From Chrysomallon squamiferum (lineage: Eukaryota; Mollusca; Gastropoda; Neomphalida; Peltospiridae): a stretch of DNA of 40,000 nt. Position 1 is the stretch's first letter, and each line of letters begins with the position of its first letter. The stretch spans positions 4,531,443 through 4,571,442 of the forward strand of contig CM022672.1 of the NCBI GenBank assembly GCA_012295275.1, given 5' to 3'. A program made the position numbers and the translations under genes. Shown in pieces: positions 1-30,990 of this stretch. The notes beneath the pieces are model-generated. The model was not told where the DNA came from and did no database searches. It saw only the letters and a list, made by a program, of their open reading frames with translations.

Positions 1-305
1 CTATCATCGAGTCTGTTTAATGTGTATACATAATGAAATATTTATTTACTTTAACTCAGTTTGATGTGACAGATATATCTGCGTTATTACATGGTGGGCT
101 GTTATCGTAACTCTAGTCTGATGACGTCACAACCAACCACACTCGAGCATTGTCATGTAAAGCACATAGTTAAGTTTGATTGTCATTAATGATGATCCCT
201 GATGAAAAATAATTTTGTTAAAGATAATGAAATGTAGTGTACGTTGATAAATAAACAATGATACTTTGAGGATTTAGGGTCGAATCTAGTATTGTGAGAA
301 GGGTT
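1..305 (+). repeat. Dispersed repeat, copy A (partner at 7565-7860, inverted)
   Basis: The stretch from about 40 to 305 matches the reverse complement of 7565-7860 with only scattered differences. For example, both contain TGATGACGTCACAACCAACC, GTAAAGCACAT and the AAATAATTTTGTT words, and both end GTGAGAAGGG. Copy A has a short insertion near 240-270. An (A/T)-rich triplet array follows at 306. It is probably an interspersed element; the family is not identified. Confidence 0.75.
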
Positions 306-485
306 TTATTATTATTATTATTATTATTATTACAACAACTACTACAACTACAACTACAGCTATTACCACCGCCACCACCACCACTACAACTACAACAACT
401 ACTACTACTACAACTACTACTACTACAACTACAACTACAACTACAACTACTACTACAACTACTACTAATACCACTACTAATAATC
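304..485 (+). repeat. Triplet microsatellite (TTA)n then (CAA/CTA/CCA)n
   Basis: TTA repeats at about 306-332 run into mixed ACA/ACT/CCA triplets. The open frames over this DNA translate to poly-Leu, poly-Val or poly-Ser and are artefacts. Confidence 0.9.
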
Positions 486-489
486 AGGC

Positions 490-900
490 AGAAAAAGAGG
501 ACGAATCGGAAGAAAGAAAAAAAAATAAAAAAAAAAAAAAATAAATAATGTATAACAGCAACAAAAACCCAAAACCCAATCCTCAGCAATGATTATAGTG
601 ATAACAATAACAACAACATCAATATTAACAACAACAATACTCGTATCAATAATGACAAAGATAAACAAGGATAAAATTAAACTGCCCACTGCACTAAATA
701 ACATTAAAAAAATATATATATAAAAAAAAAAAAAAAAAAAAATAATGCCAACCACTCCTATCCTACAGGTAGAACTGTAGATTAGCGCAACAGAGGACAC
801 ACCCATTATCATCAAAGTAATTCAGCTATGTGGTCGTTGAAGGAAAATATATCTAAAAAAAATCGACTCTGATTTTGTCACGGGTTTAATAAGACTGATA
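490..900. other. Upstream flank: A-rich simple sequence, no gene seen
   Basis: A-rich runs (515-541, 723-742), ATA/ACA triplets and unremarkable AT-rich DNA up to the promoter. No coding signal. Confidence 0.6.
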
Positions 901-918
901 CTGAACAGTCGCTCGGGG

Positions 919-928
919 TATATAAAAG
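919..928 (+). promoter_or_regulatory. TATA box of the VWDE-like gene
   Basis: TATATAAAAG lies about 25-35 bp upstream of the expected cap site (about 945-955) and about 100 bp before a consensus splice donor at 1024. The surrounding 885-960 is clearly more GC-rich than the flanking sequence. A TATA promoter suggests regulated rather than housekeeping expression (inference). Confidence 0.65.
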
Positions 929-949
929 CGAAGTCGGGTACGAAGGCGG

Positions 950-1023
950 AGACGGGTGCAAGACAGGACGAGAGAAGATCTTTTTTTTTTTTACGGGTGT
1001 CCAGACTTTTGGTGAAAACAAAG
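950..1023 (+). other. Exon 1, non-coding 5' UTR (approximate start)
   Basis: The exon is bounded by the TATA box upstream and the consensus donor AAG|GTAAG at 1023/1024. It contains no ATG that leads to a useful ORF and carries a 12-nt T run at 981-992. The transcription start is inferred from TATA spacing, not seen. Intron 1 (1024-1991) is AT-rich with AAAT/AATA simple sequence. Confidence 0.5.
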
Positions 1024-1084
1024 GTAAGATGTTTTAATTGTTAACATGATTAATGAGTGTTATATATGTAAAGCGAAATAAAAA

Positions 1085-1200
1085 GATATCCAGTATAAAG
1101 AAATGAAATATTAAATAAATAAATAAATAAAAATAATAATAAAAAATAAAACAAATAAAATAAAATAAATTAAAATAAAATAATTATATAGAATTATTAT
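1085..1200. repeat. (AAAT)n/(AAATA)n simple sequence in intron 1
   Basis: Degenerate AAATA/AATAA repeats. The rest of intron 1 (1024-1991) is AT-rich with T runs and shows no exon-like segment. Confidence 0.7.
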
Positions 1201-2026
1201 GTCGAATGAAAGAAAAAACGACGATGATGATAATAAAATAATTAAAGAAAAAAAAATGAAGTTATGAAATATAACAATGAACAAATAAATTAATTAATGA
1301 GTGAATAAAGAAGGGGAAAATCTAGAAATGTTTTTCATTGTTTTTTGTCTTGTTTGTAGAAATAATGAAATCGATATCGTAAAAAGAACCAACTGACTAA
1401 CAAACTAAATAAATGTTAACAATAGCAATTACAAAATTTACCTCTTTTTTATTCTTCTCTTTATTGAAGTATAATAAAGCGTCTGACTGTTCAGTGACAT
1501 ATTTTTTTCTGTATTTTCGTTTCGTTTATTAATACAGCAATGTTTAACAGAAGCTGTAATATTAATTCAATTACACTTTTCAAATATTATTTCATGGCAC
1601 ATTTATTACAATGATATGTTGTTTTTTTTTGTTTTTTTCAACTCTTTTTTTTAATCATCAAAATTGAAGTTCGGTTGTTACATGTTCTTCCAAACTCGCA
1701 GAAAGCAGTAAGAAATAAAAATAATAAATAAAACAACTTAAACTGTAAAAATAGCTGCATGTTTTCCACAACAGAGTTGTGTATCCTAACCAATATAATT
1801 TCTTTTAATGTTTTATTAAAGTGAAAAAAAAAAAAAAATACAAAAAAAGGAAAAGAAACAAAAAAGGAACAAAAACAAAACAGACAGCAGCAGCAACAAT
1901 AACAACAATAAAACAAGAAAAACAAATAAAACTTAAACTAAGTACAACAAAAATTTAGTTTCTAAAATGTAACTATTTTACATATTTTCAGAAAAGTACG
2001 TTGAGGGACAGTTCAGTATCACAAAC

Positions 2027-20951
<18,925 letters not shown>

Positions 20952-21262
20952 AGAAATGACTGCACCATTAACAGTATCTTAACAGACCATAGTACCATGT
21001 ATCTGTATCTGTATATCATGCCATGGTACTATTCTGTATCGTATCTATAAAAAAAATTAGCAAGACATTGTATCATTCTGTATCTTCAGAAGTTTAACCA
21101 GTGAAAATACCAGTCAGTATTAAATCTAAAAATCATAACAAATGAAAATACCATACTTTATGGTACCTAGAAAAGCCACAGTGACATTTTGTATTGTACC
21201 TGCATAATCTTAATATGCCTCAGTAGTTTTATCTGTAAGGATGATATGATTTCAGGAATAAA
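20952..21262 (+). other. 3' UTR with hairpin and first poly(A) signal
   Basis: AT-rich sequence after the stop, with repeated CTGTATC words and an 11-bp inverted repeat (20989-20999 with 21022-21032). A canonical AATAAA is at 21257-21262. A second AATAAA at 21674-21679 could extend the UTR. The true end is not known. Confidence 0.5.
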
Positions 21263-21673
21263 AGGCACACAGTTCTAGTGGAAGAAACTTTCAGAGTAAA
21301 ATGAGTTTAAATATGTATTTAAAAACTGGTTAAAAGAAAATGGGTCAGAGTAACTGTATCATTGCTGGAAAACCTCTTTCCTCAAAGTCTGAATATATTT
21401 CATAAACATTACGTAGAAAAATATCGTATTTTTATTTATATGCACAAGTCTGGCTATTATCTTGATATTAAAAACAAATAATTGTTGTTGTACGCCAATT
21501 TATAATTATAAAAAAAACATCACAGTGAGAAAAAAAGAAAGAAAAAAGAAGTTATTATCAGTACATAGGTAGAGTTACGACCTGAAAATCAATTGTTTAT
21601 TTTGGACATATCTGTACATATATACAATAGGCACCAAACTGAAATGTTTGAATCTGTTACAGATACAAACCAC

Positions 21674-21679
21674 AATAAA
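21674..21679 (+). terminator. Alternative distal poly(A) signal AATAAA
   Basis: AATAAA in AT-rich DNA about 720 nt after the stop codon. Such hexamers occur often by chance in this composition, so it is only a candidate. Confidence 0.3.
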
Positions 21680-22490
21680 TCATTAACAAAAGAGCATTTG
21701 GTCACAACAACAATAACATATAAAGGATATATTAGATAATGTTTTAATGATAGTACAAAGTTTAATACCAGTTATTGCATGCAGTAGACAAAGTGTTCTG
21801 TAGCTTGTTTTACCAAAAAAAGCTTTATTATGATTTGCTTAGCTTATTTTAAATTAAAATATACAACCTGAGTTTTTGACTTAGTAATATACATTTCATG
21901 AAGATATTTGCTAAATATTGTACATATTATAATTTTATTATTTTTTTTAAAGGTTTTTTAATGATTGTACAAAAATACAAATTAAATAATAATAATAATA
22001 ATAAAAATATTAATGAAATGCTGTTAATTTCTGTTGTTTGATTTATCTGTCTTAAAATATTTATAAAACTAAGTAAAAAATTATAACTTTTAAAATGGTT
22101 ATAGACGAAATTAAAAACACAGGGTAAAAACAACAACAACAACAACAAAACCAACAAAAGACATTTATGCTTATATACGTTTGAATTTTAAATATTACAT
22201 TTTGTAAATCTTGTGTGTTTATAGAGCAACATAAAGCTCTTTCGTATATGAATGATTTAAATGGGTTCTCTAATGGATTAAACTTACTTGAACGACGTAG
22301 TCTTGATTCAAGGGAACTCATTTCAGACATTATTTTGTAAGACTTAATTTTAGAGTTATTTCCCCTGCTGAACATCTATGATGAGCCCTTTTCGCATGAA
22401 CGAATTTCGGGTAAAAATTCAGAACAAAAGAAAGGTAATAATGAACCTGGATTTCTTTTAACACAGTCTGGTCTTTTTTAAAATATAGAA

Positions 22491-22546
<56 letters not shown>

Positions 22547-22705
22547 TAAAAAGATATAATAAAATAAAATAAAAGATAAAAAATAATACATTTATCTTTC
22601 TGTTAAAGTTAAAAATATATTTTGTTTATAATAGATCGATAGATAACAACAACAACAACAATAATAAATGTCTATAGTAACAATAAAAGGAGATGAAGAA
22701 AAAAC

Positions 22706-22751
<46 letters not shown>

Positions 22752-23120
22752 AATAATTATTTAAAATGTTACATTTGGATTTTGTGTTTATTATTTATTT
22801 CATTTTATTATTATTATTTTTTTTTTTTTTCAAGCACTATTCGTTCACTTACAACTTTAACATACCATATACAACTATCTGTTCAGTAGCTATTTCAGAC
22901 TATAACAATACTATATTCAACTGCGAGAAAATACTAGATTTGCATTTGAATAGGAAATGTTACATGTATTTTGTTAAAAACAATTTTTCCTAGAGAACTG
23001 TACTTAATAGTGACTATTTGTTATTATTAATTTCAAAAATAATACATAAAACACGTGTCTCTCTGAACATGAATTTATTATACGGTATCTAATACATTAT
23101 CGCTAATTAAACCACCACAC

Positions 23121-23188
<68 letters not shown>

Positions 23189-23760
23189 ATATACATAAGC
23201 CAGTAACTTAGTTATTATAGTGTGTGTGTATGTGTGTGTGTGTGTGTGTGTGCGCGTGCGTGCGCAATTACAGAAAGAAAACAATTATATGGTGATGTAA
23301 TATTATAAAATTCGGAAGGGAATGAGAGCAGAAAAACAACGAATAAAACTGGAAAACTGATTCATATCAATTGATCCTACACTTTCCCCGATATACATAC
23401 ATTAATTTCTACACGTGTTAACCTTTTGTAATTATTTGTCAACTTTATTATAAAAAGTGATTTTGAATTCCTAAGAAACCTATTAATGAAAAAAAAAAAA
23501 AAAAAAAAATAGCTCAGAACTGAGACTTTGCCTTGCAAGAATTTATCTTTTTATTTTTTTAATTTTTTTTTTTTTACAAACAATAACAAGGACAAGGTTT
23601 ACATGTCAACAATATGTACTAAGACAATAACGTATCATGATCAGTAACCCCAAAATATTTGTTGTTGTGGTAACATAATTAAGTTAACAAGCAAAAGAAA
23701 TAACAGTTATATTAAACTGCTTAGCATTAAGTTTTTTTTTTGAAATATCCCGAAGAAAGT
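21680..23760. other. Downstream flank: AT-rich, microsatellites, no gene seen
   Basis: Includes (AAT)n 22491-22543, (TTA)n 22708-22750, (GA)n 23126-23185, (GT)n 23220-23262 and A runs near 23490. ORFs here are simple-sequence artefacts. Confidence 0.7.
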
Positions 23761-24420
23761 CTAGTATCTACCCTCCATATTTCAGAAAGCGGAACAGGCG
23801 CCACGTGTCAAATGTTGTAACAGTCAAAAAGTAACAAGCGTCTCTAAGATAAGAATCAAAACAATCTCTTATAAGACTAATATAAAAGCTTATGCGATTA
23901 ATGAGGAGAAACCCCGCCGCTTAACCCACCCACAAATCATGTTCGTCAATAGCTTTGTAAGACGATTTTTTATTGGTCGGGTAAACACGAACAATGCCGA
24001 ATTGAAATAAGTGACTGAACGAAGTTTCGCGAGCCCTATGAATATCCCGAAGTCAATCGCTAGCAACTTTATGTGATCGTTTTAACAATAGCGGCCATTT
24101 TTTTTTTTTACTTCTTCTTTTTATGGTTTGTCGTTTTGGAGAGGATAATAATTTTAACTCATTACGAAGATTGGGATCTGCAAAGCTTGAACAGGTGAAA
24201 GTGTCATCGAATATGGGACGTCTGATTGTCGTCAGCGGGTTGGGTGGTGTCGAGACTTTTCGCTTGTCACGTGTGCAACTCTAATCCGGGTAGTCATCCC
24301 GGACCGCGGCAGATTGGCAGCTGGGACGTCCGATCTTGAAATCCTGATCGAATCGTACAGCAGCGCGTCATAAAACATTACTGACTGTTAGTGCGAAAAT
24401 TTACTTTTAAATGTAATAAA
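23760..24420. promoter_or_regulatory. Complex GC-richer non-coding block 1
   Basis: About 660 bp of non-repetitive DNA, much richer in CpG and GC than its flanks, with no ORF of 60 codons or more on either strand. It contains inverted CCAAT (ATTGG), SOX-like AACAATG/AACAATAG, a GTAAACA forkhead-like word, CACGTG at 23803 and a small hairpin (24285-24303). Candidate enhancer or conserved element; conservation itself cannot be seen from one genome. Confidence 0.4.
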
Positions 24421-24453
24421 TTTGTTTAGGTAAGTTAATAAAAATAAAAATAA

Positions 24454-24487
<34 letters not shown>

Positions 24488-25080
24488 GAAGAAAAAGAGA
24501 TTAAAACCAAAGAAAAATGATAGAAATATTTTACTTATTTTCCATAACAGTTCATACATAATTATTATATACCTTCACACATACATAATTATTATGTACA
24601 TTCATATATACATACACTTATACACATAAACACATACACAGATGTCCTATAATTAATTTGATAAAGAGATTTGAAATAAAATTATTAAGTGTAAATATTA
24701 TAGTTATACTTGATATTTATGTTTTTATATCTGTCTATCTATCTGTAATGTTATTGTTATATATTTTTTTTAATACAATTATTTCCCTTTTCATTACTGG
24801 AAATACATGAAGATGATGATAAAGAAGAAAAAACAAAAAACAAAAAACAAAAACAGCAATGATAATAATGATAATAACAGTCAGGCCAGTTACTTTGCTA
24901 GTTGTTAAGTATTTTGCTAACATATTTTTCTGTGTTTGTATGTATTCGTACGTATATATGCTTATTTATTTATTAATTTATATATATATATATATGTATA
25001 TTTTTATATTAAACCTCTAATGAAACCGTTAATATATTTTAAATATAATTTTGTACACGTATAAAAGCTTCTTTTTTTTT
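24420..25080. other. AT-rich spacer with (AAT)n
   Basis: (AAT)n at about 24452-24486 and TA/TATG runs. No gene seen. Confidence 0.6.
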
Positions 25081-25930
25081 GTATCAAAATGTGTCTACAT
25101 TATCGTGTGTGTATCATTTCGCGCCTATTTATTTTGTTTACATGTTTAGCGATGATACGTCGCTAAAAGTAAGTGCCCATCCTTACGACACGGAGCGAGT
25201 ACTTTTATGACAATCCAATTACTCGTTTTGAAAATAACCTCTTACAGCAAGCGTCGCTTTCACTTAATCTTCACCGAATAAAGAAGAACATCTTTAAATG
25301 TCAGTATATTGTCTCCGACAGCGTCGTGATGAAAAGGAAGGAGTTCTGAGCTCGAATAACATCATTTAGTTCACTTTAATGGATTTACCGCCTCGAGCGA
25401 GAAACACGCCAACTGAAAAATCACTCTGTGTATCGCCAAACATAACTTGAAAACTAAGTTACGTTCGGCAAAGCGTCATTAAATCATAATCTAATCCATC
25501 TCGTATCCCCCGATATCGAGATTCCCGCCCAAAGACTCGGAATTTCGCGGCATCTTCGTCGTTAAGTAACTCGGCAGTCTGCTCCGGCCCACCAGACGAC
25601 ATTCATGACAAGATCTAATTGAACGCTGATAGCCGATACGAACAAACCATTTATTTTCCATTTATGGCTTTTACTTGCATTGGCGAAAATGCGCGCTCCC
25701 TCGAGGATGTAATTCTTCGCTTTATTGATGGTTGTGTATTGGTCTCATTTAGAAAGGAAAACGACCACTGAACGGGGGAAATATTTCGGAAAACCGTACA
25801 TTACCACATAATACAGACTTCTCCATTTTAGCAAAAAGAAGCTGTCGTCTGGTTGTCAAAAATGAAAACAAGCCTCGCTTTCGGATGAAGGTTTTGAAAA
25901 ACCACGAACAACTCTGTCTAATTAAAGGCG
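25080..25930. promoter_or_regulatory. Complex GC-richer non-coding block 2
   Basis: About 850 bp of high-complexity DNA with no ORF of 60 codons or more. It has many homeodomain-like words (TAATTGAA, TTTATGGC, TCATTAAATCATAATC), a TTTATTGATGG word and CpGs. It shares AGCAAGCGTCGCTTT (25246-25260) and CCGATACGAACAA (25633-25645) with the block at 30480-30990. Ends in a T/C-rich tract from 25948. Candidate cis-regulatory element cluster. Confidence 0.45.
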
Positions 25931-25944
25931 GTAAATGAAGAACA

Positions 25945-26420
25945 AAATTTTCTCTCTTTCTTTTCCTTTTTTTCTTCTTCTTTTTTTTTCTTTTTTTTTA
26001 ATTTTTTTTTTTTTTCTTTCTTTCTTTTTTTTTTTTTTTTTTTATAACCCCTTTCTTCCTTACAATATTTAAAAAAGCACAATTCTAAAAATATCTTGTT
26101 TTCGTCAGACTTTATATTATATATTTTAGGATTTAGGCAAATAACTTCTAGACCCGCTAATAAGAAAAATCGTTTTTGCCGATGTTTACAAATTAAAGAA
26201 TTTTAAACTGCTCATTCGTCATTATATTTACTCCCGCACCATGAAATAAATGACAACAGTAGCATCAGCAGCAACAACAACAATAATAGTTTATATTATA
26301 AAATAAAAATTAATAAAAAATAAGAAAATTATTTTTGCCATAATATTGTTCACAGTCATAATCTCGACTTTGTAATAGTGTTTAAAAGGTCATTACTATT
26401 GATTTAAAGATGTAATAGAA

Positions 26421-26466
<46 letters not shown>

Positions 26467-26818
26467 ATTATTATTATTGTTGTTGTTGTTGTTGTTATTA
26501 TTATTAAACAACAAGAAATAACATATTTTGGATTATAGTTTCTTCGGACACCTTTTAGAGATTTAAGCATATGCAGGTAGATTTGTAGATAGGTAGGTTG
26601 ATGAACGAACGTATATAGTCAGATATGCAGAGAAACAACCAGGGAAATATGCGTGACCGAAATGTTCAATATATTTCTTGGATTATTAATTTAGAAGAAC
26701 TGATACTGAATATTTTCCTTTTTCGAATTTTTATTTTATATATATATATATATATCTTTTTTTATTAAAAAAAAAGAAGGCTGCTTTTGCTAAATCAATC
26801 AAATAAAGCTGATATTAC

Positions 26819-26850
<32 letters not shown>

Positions 26851-27780
26851 TTATTATCATTATTATTATTATTATTATTATTAATTAATTAATTAATTAA
26901 TTTATTTATTTATTTATTTATTTATTTATGTTCTTATTTTTTTCCGCTATTTTGCATAAAAATTTAAACGACAAGGGACATCACTCTGTTTTGTTACGGT
27001 TATCATCTGCGTTGGTGCCAGTTAGTTTCAGTTATTATTAATGTACACAGCCAAGCATGATATATTGGTAAAACAGATATTTTATTTCTTTTTTCTTCTG
27101 CTTAAATTTAAAAAAAGAAAGAAAAAGTTTTAATTGTTTCTTTCTTTTAAATTTATTTAAAAAATTATTTAATTTTTTTATTCACAAATTAACAAAGATC
27201 TAACGTGAGATAAACTGATGAAATTCATCACGCGTTTTGATTTAAAGGTTGTATTTCAACAGACGTCAAAGTTGGATTCACTCTTCCTCAGTGCTCTTAT
27301 TCGTCTGTTCACATTCTAGCCAGTGCTCAGTGGCTTGATTATCAAATCCCTAAATACATAGAACCTCATCTCTGTGTATATATGTATGTATATATATATA
27401 TATATGTAGGTATGTATATATATGTGTGTTTGTGTATATAAGCCTAGTTACATCTAGTATTAATGATGTATTAAATTTGTATAATAGTAGTGATAGTAGT
27501 AGTAGTAGTACGAGTAATAATGATACTAACAGAAATGCGTTCATATATACACGAAAACACATATGATGCAGAACTATTATTACTGTTTTATTACTGTAAT
27601 TTTCGTAATTATTTATAACTCTTGTACAAATATTTGTTTGTTACATATTTCTAATTTTGATTTATTCGAAGATATTTTATTTTTTCAATATAAACATTTG
27701 TGTAATTATAATAAAATTAACCTCTGTCATGGTAAACGTTGTTCTTAAGAATTGTACAACATCTGTTTCGTCCTAATAAT
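25945..27780. other. AT-rich spacer with pyrimidine tract and satellites
   Basis: T/C-rich tract 25948-26043, (TTA/TTG)n 26422-26506, (TTTA)n/(TTAA)n 26820-26928, TATG repeats near 27380-27430 and AGT triplets near 27490. No gene seen; short ORFs such as 27563-27748 have no recognisable product. Confidence 0.6.
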
Positions 27781-27950
27781 ACGGGAAACGGAAATCAATC
27801 GCGTCACGCGCAACACGCACGCGACTTTTTAACAGGGCGGATACTTTCCGCTTCGTGCGCGTGATACAGGCGCATTAACCTCCATCATCAGCCAATCAAG
27901 ACGCCCGAGGGCGTGTTTAACAATTTAAAGCCAAAACGAGGTAGGCGGAT
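27780..27950. promoter_or_regulatory. CpG-dense island with inverted repeats
   Basis: About 150 bp very rich in CpG against an AT background. Contains TCACGCGC (27804-27811) inverted at 27857-27864, the ACGCCC-GA-GGGCGT palindrome (27901-27914) and a CCAAT box (AGCCAATCA, about 27890). No coding frame. It could be a promoter or enhancer core; no downstream first exon was found. Confidence 0.4.
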
Positions 27951-27954
27951 TTAT

Positions 27955-27989
27955 TATTATTTTAAATTTTAAAAATAAATATAAAAAAA

Positions 27990-28020
<31 letters not shown>

Positions 28021-28117
28021 AATAAAAATAAATCAATTACTTAAGAAATAATAATAATAATAATAGTAATAGTAATAAAAATAATAATAAAAATAATAAA
28101 AATAATAATAATAATAA

Positions 28118-28168
<51 letters not shown>

Positions 28169-28254
28169 TAAATCAATTACTTAAGAAATAATAATAATAA
28201 TAATAATAATAGTAATAAAAATAATAATAAAAATAAATCAATTACTTAAGTAAA

Positions 28255-28280
<26 letters not shown>
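27955..28280 (+). repeat. Higher-order (AAT)n array with a repeated spacer
   Basis: (AAT)n with AAAAT variants, interrupted three times by the same spacer AATCAATTACTTAAG (starting 28031, 28171 and 28236), so blocks of about 140 and 65 bp have been duplicated. Ends in an A run. Confidence 0.85.
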
Positions 28281-28285
<5 letters not shown>

Positions 28286-28740
28286 TTGTAATAAAAGGTT
28301 TTATGTTACAGAGTAAATAACAATATGGCGGCCGCGGAGATAATAAATACATTTTATTCTTCTGTCTTAACTAAACCAATAAATTACAAATTAATGGCAT
28401 TTCGGTTTTTAGATCTTTTCTTTTTGTTTTCTTTTGTTTGGGTATTTTTTTTTTCTTTTTAAATAAAACGTAGAAAGAAAAAAGAAATATATATATATGT
28501 ACGGAAGAAAGCATTTTAAATTAATATCAGCATCATAAAAAAACGTTCATTATTCAACTTAGTGTAGATGTTGCGTGTCTGTTTCTTTTTTTAATTCTTA
28601 GTTAATGTGAATTAATATGTAAATGCAGTCTAAAGCATATCTATACTAATGAATATATTTTACAGAAATAAAGCAAAAAGATAAATATTAATGAAAATAA
28701 ATGAAGAACCAATACATGACTATTAAAATATAGATATGAA

Positions 28741-28745
<5 letters not shown>

Positions 28746-28825
<80 letters not shown>

Positions 28826-28845
28826 TGTGTGTATGTGTGTAAAAG
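28746..28845 (+). repeat. (GA)n(GT)n microsatellite
   Basis: About 78 bp of GA then a short GT run. Confidence 0.95.
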
Positions 28846-28889
28846 TGGTAAAAAATAAAAACTTAAGTTGATTTTCAAAAACTCAATTT

Positions 28890-29165
28890 ACATTAATTTA
28901 CCTACATTTTACAAAGCCGCGACCTAAAAAAAAAATTCCTAAAACGATTCGTTACGCAGCGTTTAAAAAAGAAGAAGACGCGAAAAAAGCGTTCTAAAAT
29001 TAACTTTCCTGCAATACAAATTAAATGGCAGTTTACGTCTTGCTTTAAATCATATATCAAAAAAGCAGAGCGCGCCGCGATCCTAGAAACAACCATTAAA
29101 CAAACGTGCCATTGATTCCAGCATCTTTTCTCGGATCCCATTTCTCGTTTAATGAATGCAATTAT
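28890..29165. promoter_or_regulatory. Complex non-coding block 3
   Basis: Non-repetitive DNA with CpG-rich words (AGCGCGCCGCGATCC near 29070) next to homeodomain-like words (CCATTAAAC, GTTTAATGAATGCAATTA). The 79-codon minus-strand ORF across it has no recognisable feature. Confidence 0.35.
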
Positions 29166-29325
29166 CTAAGAACTCTCTGAATAAGGGTTTCTTTTTTTTT
29201 TGTCTCTTCTTCTTCTAATGATGGTGATTAATCGTAGTTTTAATAACGATTTGTTCAGTCCGCAAACAGTCTGTGCACACGTATCAATCACCACAAGATA
29301 AAGATAAAGAAAAAGAAAAAAAAAG

Positions 29326-29361
<36 letters not shown>

Positions 29362-29456
29362 AAGGTTTGTAACATTAGCAAAAACTCAATTAAAACGTTT
29401 TCGAGTTTCTAGTAGGTAACATTTTTTTTTTTTTTTTTTTTCATAGGATATCTTGA

Positions 29457-29475
29457 AAAGATGGCGGACTTCCGT
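29457..29475 (+). promoter_or_regulatory. YY1-like plus ETS-like site
   Basis: AAAGATGGCGGACTTCCG joins a YY1 core (AAGATGGCGG) with an ETS core (CTTCCG). A second YY1-like word with a NotI site, AATATGGCGGCCGC, is at 28323-28336. Motif match only. Confidence 0.35.
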
Positions 29476-29479
29476 GTAA

Positions 29480-30480
29480 AGATAATATACAATTATAATA
29501 AAAATATAATTAAAGCTATACTGATATAATTCTTGTAATACATGTACGTGCACATATCCGTAAACTCATACATTCACATATACTCACACTCACATATTTA
29601 CACACAAACAAGAACAACTGTTGTGGAAAAAAACAACAAAAAAAAAAAATTCCCCAAACAAAACAACAACAACAAAAAAAAAAAAAAAAAAAAAAAACAA
29701 CAAATAAATAAATAAGAGATGTGAAATATTTATTTGTTATTATTTCTCCGTTTCAAACAGTGTTTTATATATACATTGATACACAGGTATATATGTAGCT
29801 GTGTGTGTGTGTATGTGTGTGTGTGTGTGTGTTTACTAATATTTTTATGGTTTGTTAGAAGCTCTACAATCAAACACTATCAAACAGGAGCTGTAGAAAG
29901 ACTGCAGTATATTTGACATTGTCTTCTACAGCATTATACTCATAAGCTATATTATTATTCCAGTCTTGTAAAAACCATGCCGCTTTCTTCAGTTTTCTAC
30001 TTGTAATATATAATTATTATTCTTGACAGCGTAATACATACCGGTCAGTAATTGGTGTTATTTATCAGGTGGAAACAGCACGAACATGACATAACCACTC
30101 CCCGCAGTTTTTAATGCAATGACAGATTAAAAGATATATACATTTTTTGTTATTTTATTAATCTCGAAATAATGAGCAACCTGAAGATTATGAATAAAAG
30201 ATAAAACTGGTGGCGGGTTGTTAGAAATGGCTGAAAAATAAAAAAGTGGATACAAGTGGGTAAGGAACAGGTGCTAAATCGGCCACGGTATTTTTAATTC
30301 TTGATCTGTGAGGGGGTGAACTAATAGCAGTGTTATCGCATGTCTGACTAATAAATCCAGATTTTCACCTTTGTGATGAAAACATGATGCCAATCTATTT
30401 AATAACCTCAAATTAATCGTGTTCGCTGAATCTATCAAAGGAGAATAAAGTTCCATTGTTAGAACGATCATATTATAGTT
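29480..30480. other. AT-rich spacer, no gene seen
   Basis: CA/GT repeats (29560-29600, 29800-29831), A-rich tracts 29625-29700, otherwise plain AT-rich DNA. Confidence 0.5.
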
Positions 30481-30990
30481 CTCTGCCATTAACTCGCTTT
30501 AAAAAAACCATTCGACGTATATACTGCTCTCGGTAGAGATTCAGTGCAACACGGTCTTTGTCGGTGTTCAGTGGGCCCTGCAAAATGGCGTTTTATCAGC
30601 GTTGCGAATCAAATCCCGCGATTGCCTGAAAAGAACCGATACGAACAACCTCGTCATTAAAAATTCACGAGAATTTCTGTTCTAGCGATCAGAAACTTTT
30701 CGGGATCTGTCACTCGAAAGCTTAAAAAGCGACGCTTGCTGCTCCCCAAAGTTTCAGCTTTTTTGACAGCTGGCGCCAGATATTTTTTCCTTTTTTGTCC
30801 ACTCTAGAGAATCTTCCGTACAGTTGCCTTTTTCGAAAAACATTAAAAAAAAAAAAAAAAAAAAAAAAGCGAAACAAATTAATCCGTAATCTAGATAGTT
30901 GAAGGCAGGTTTAATTTGCGGACCACCCTAGGGACCTGCGTCTGTTTTTCACGTATTCGTGTAACATTGTGACAGCAAAGTGTTTTACAT
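30480..30990. promoter_or_regulatory. Complex GC-richer non-coding block 4
   Basis: About 500 bp with no ORF of note. It shares CCGATACGAACAA (30636-30648, same strand) and AAAGCGACGCTTGCT (30726-30740, reverse complement of the block 2 word) with 25080-25930. Contains a YY1-like AAAATGGCG (30583-30591) and CAGCTG (30767 region). A poly(A) run at 30844-30868 interrupts it. Confidence 0.45.
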
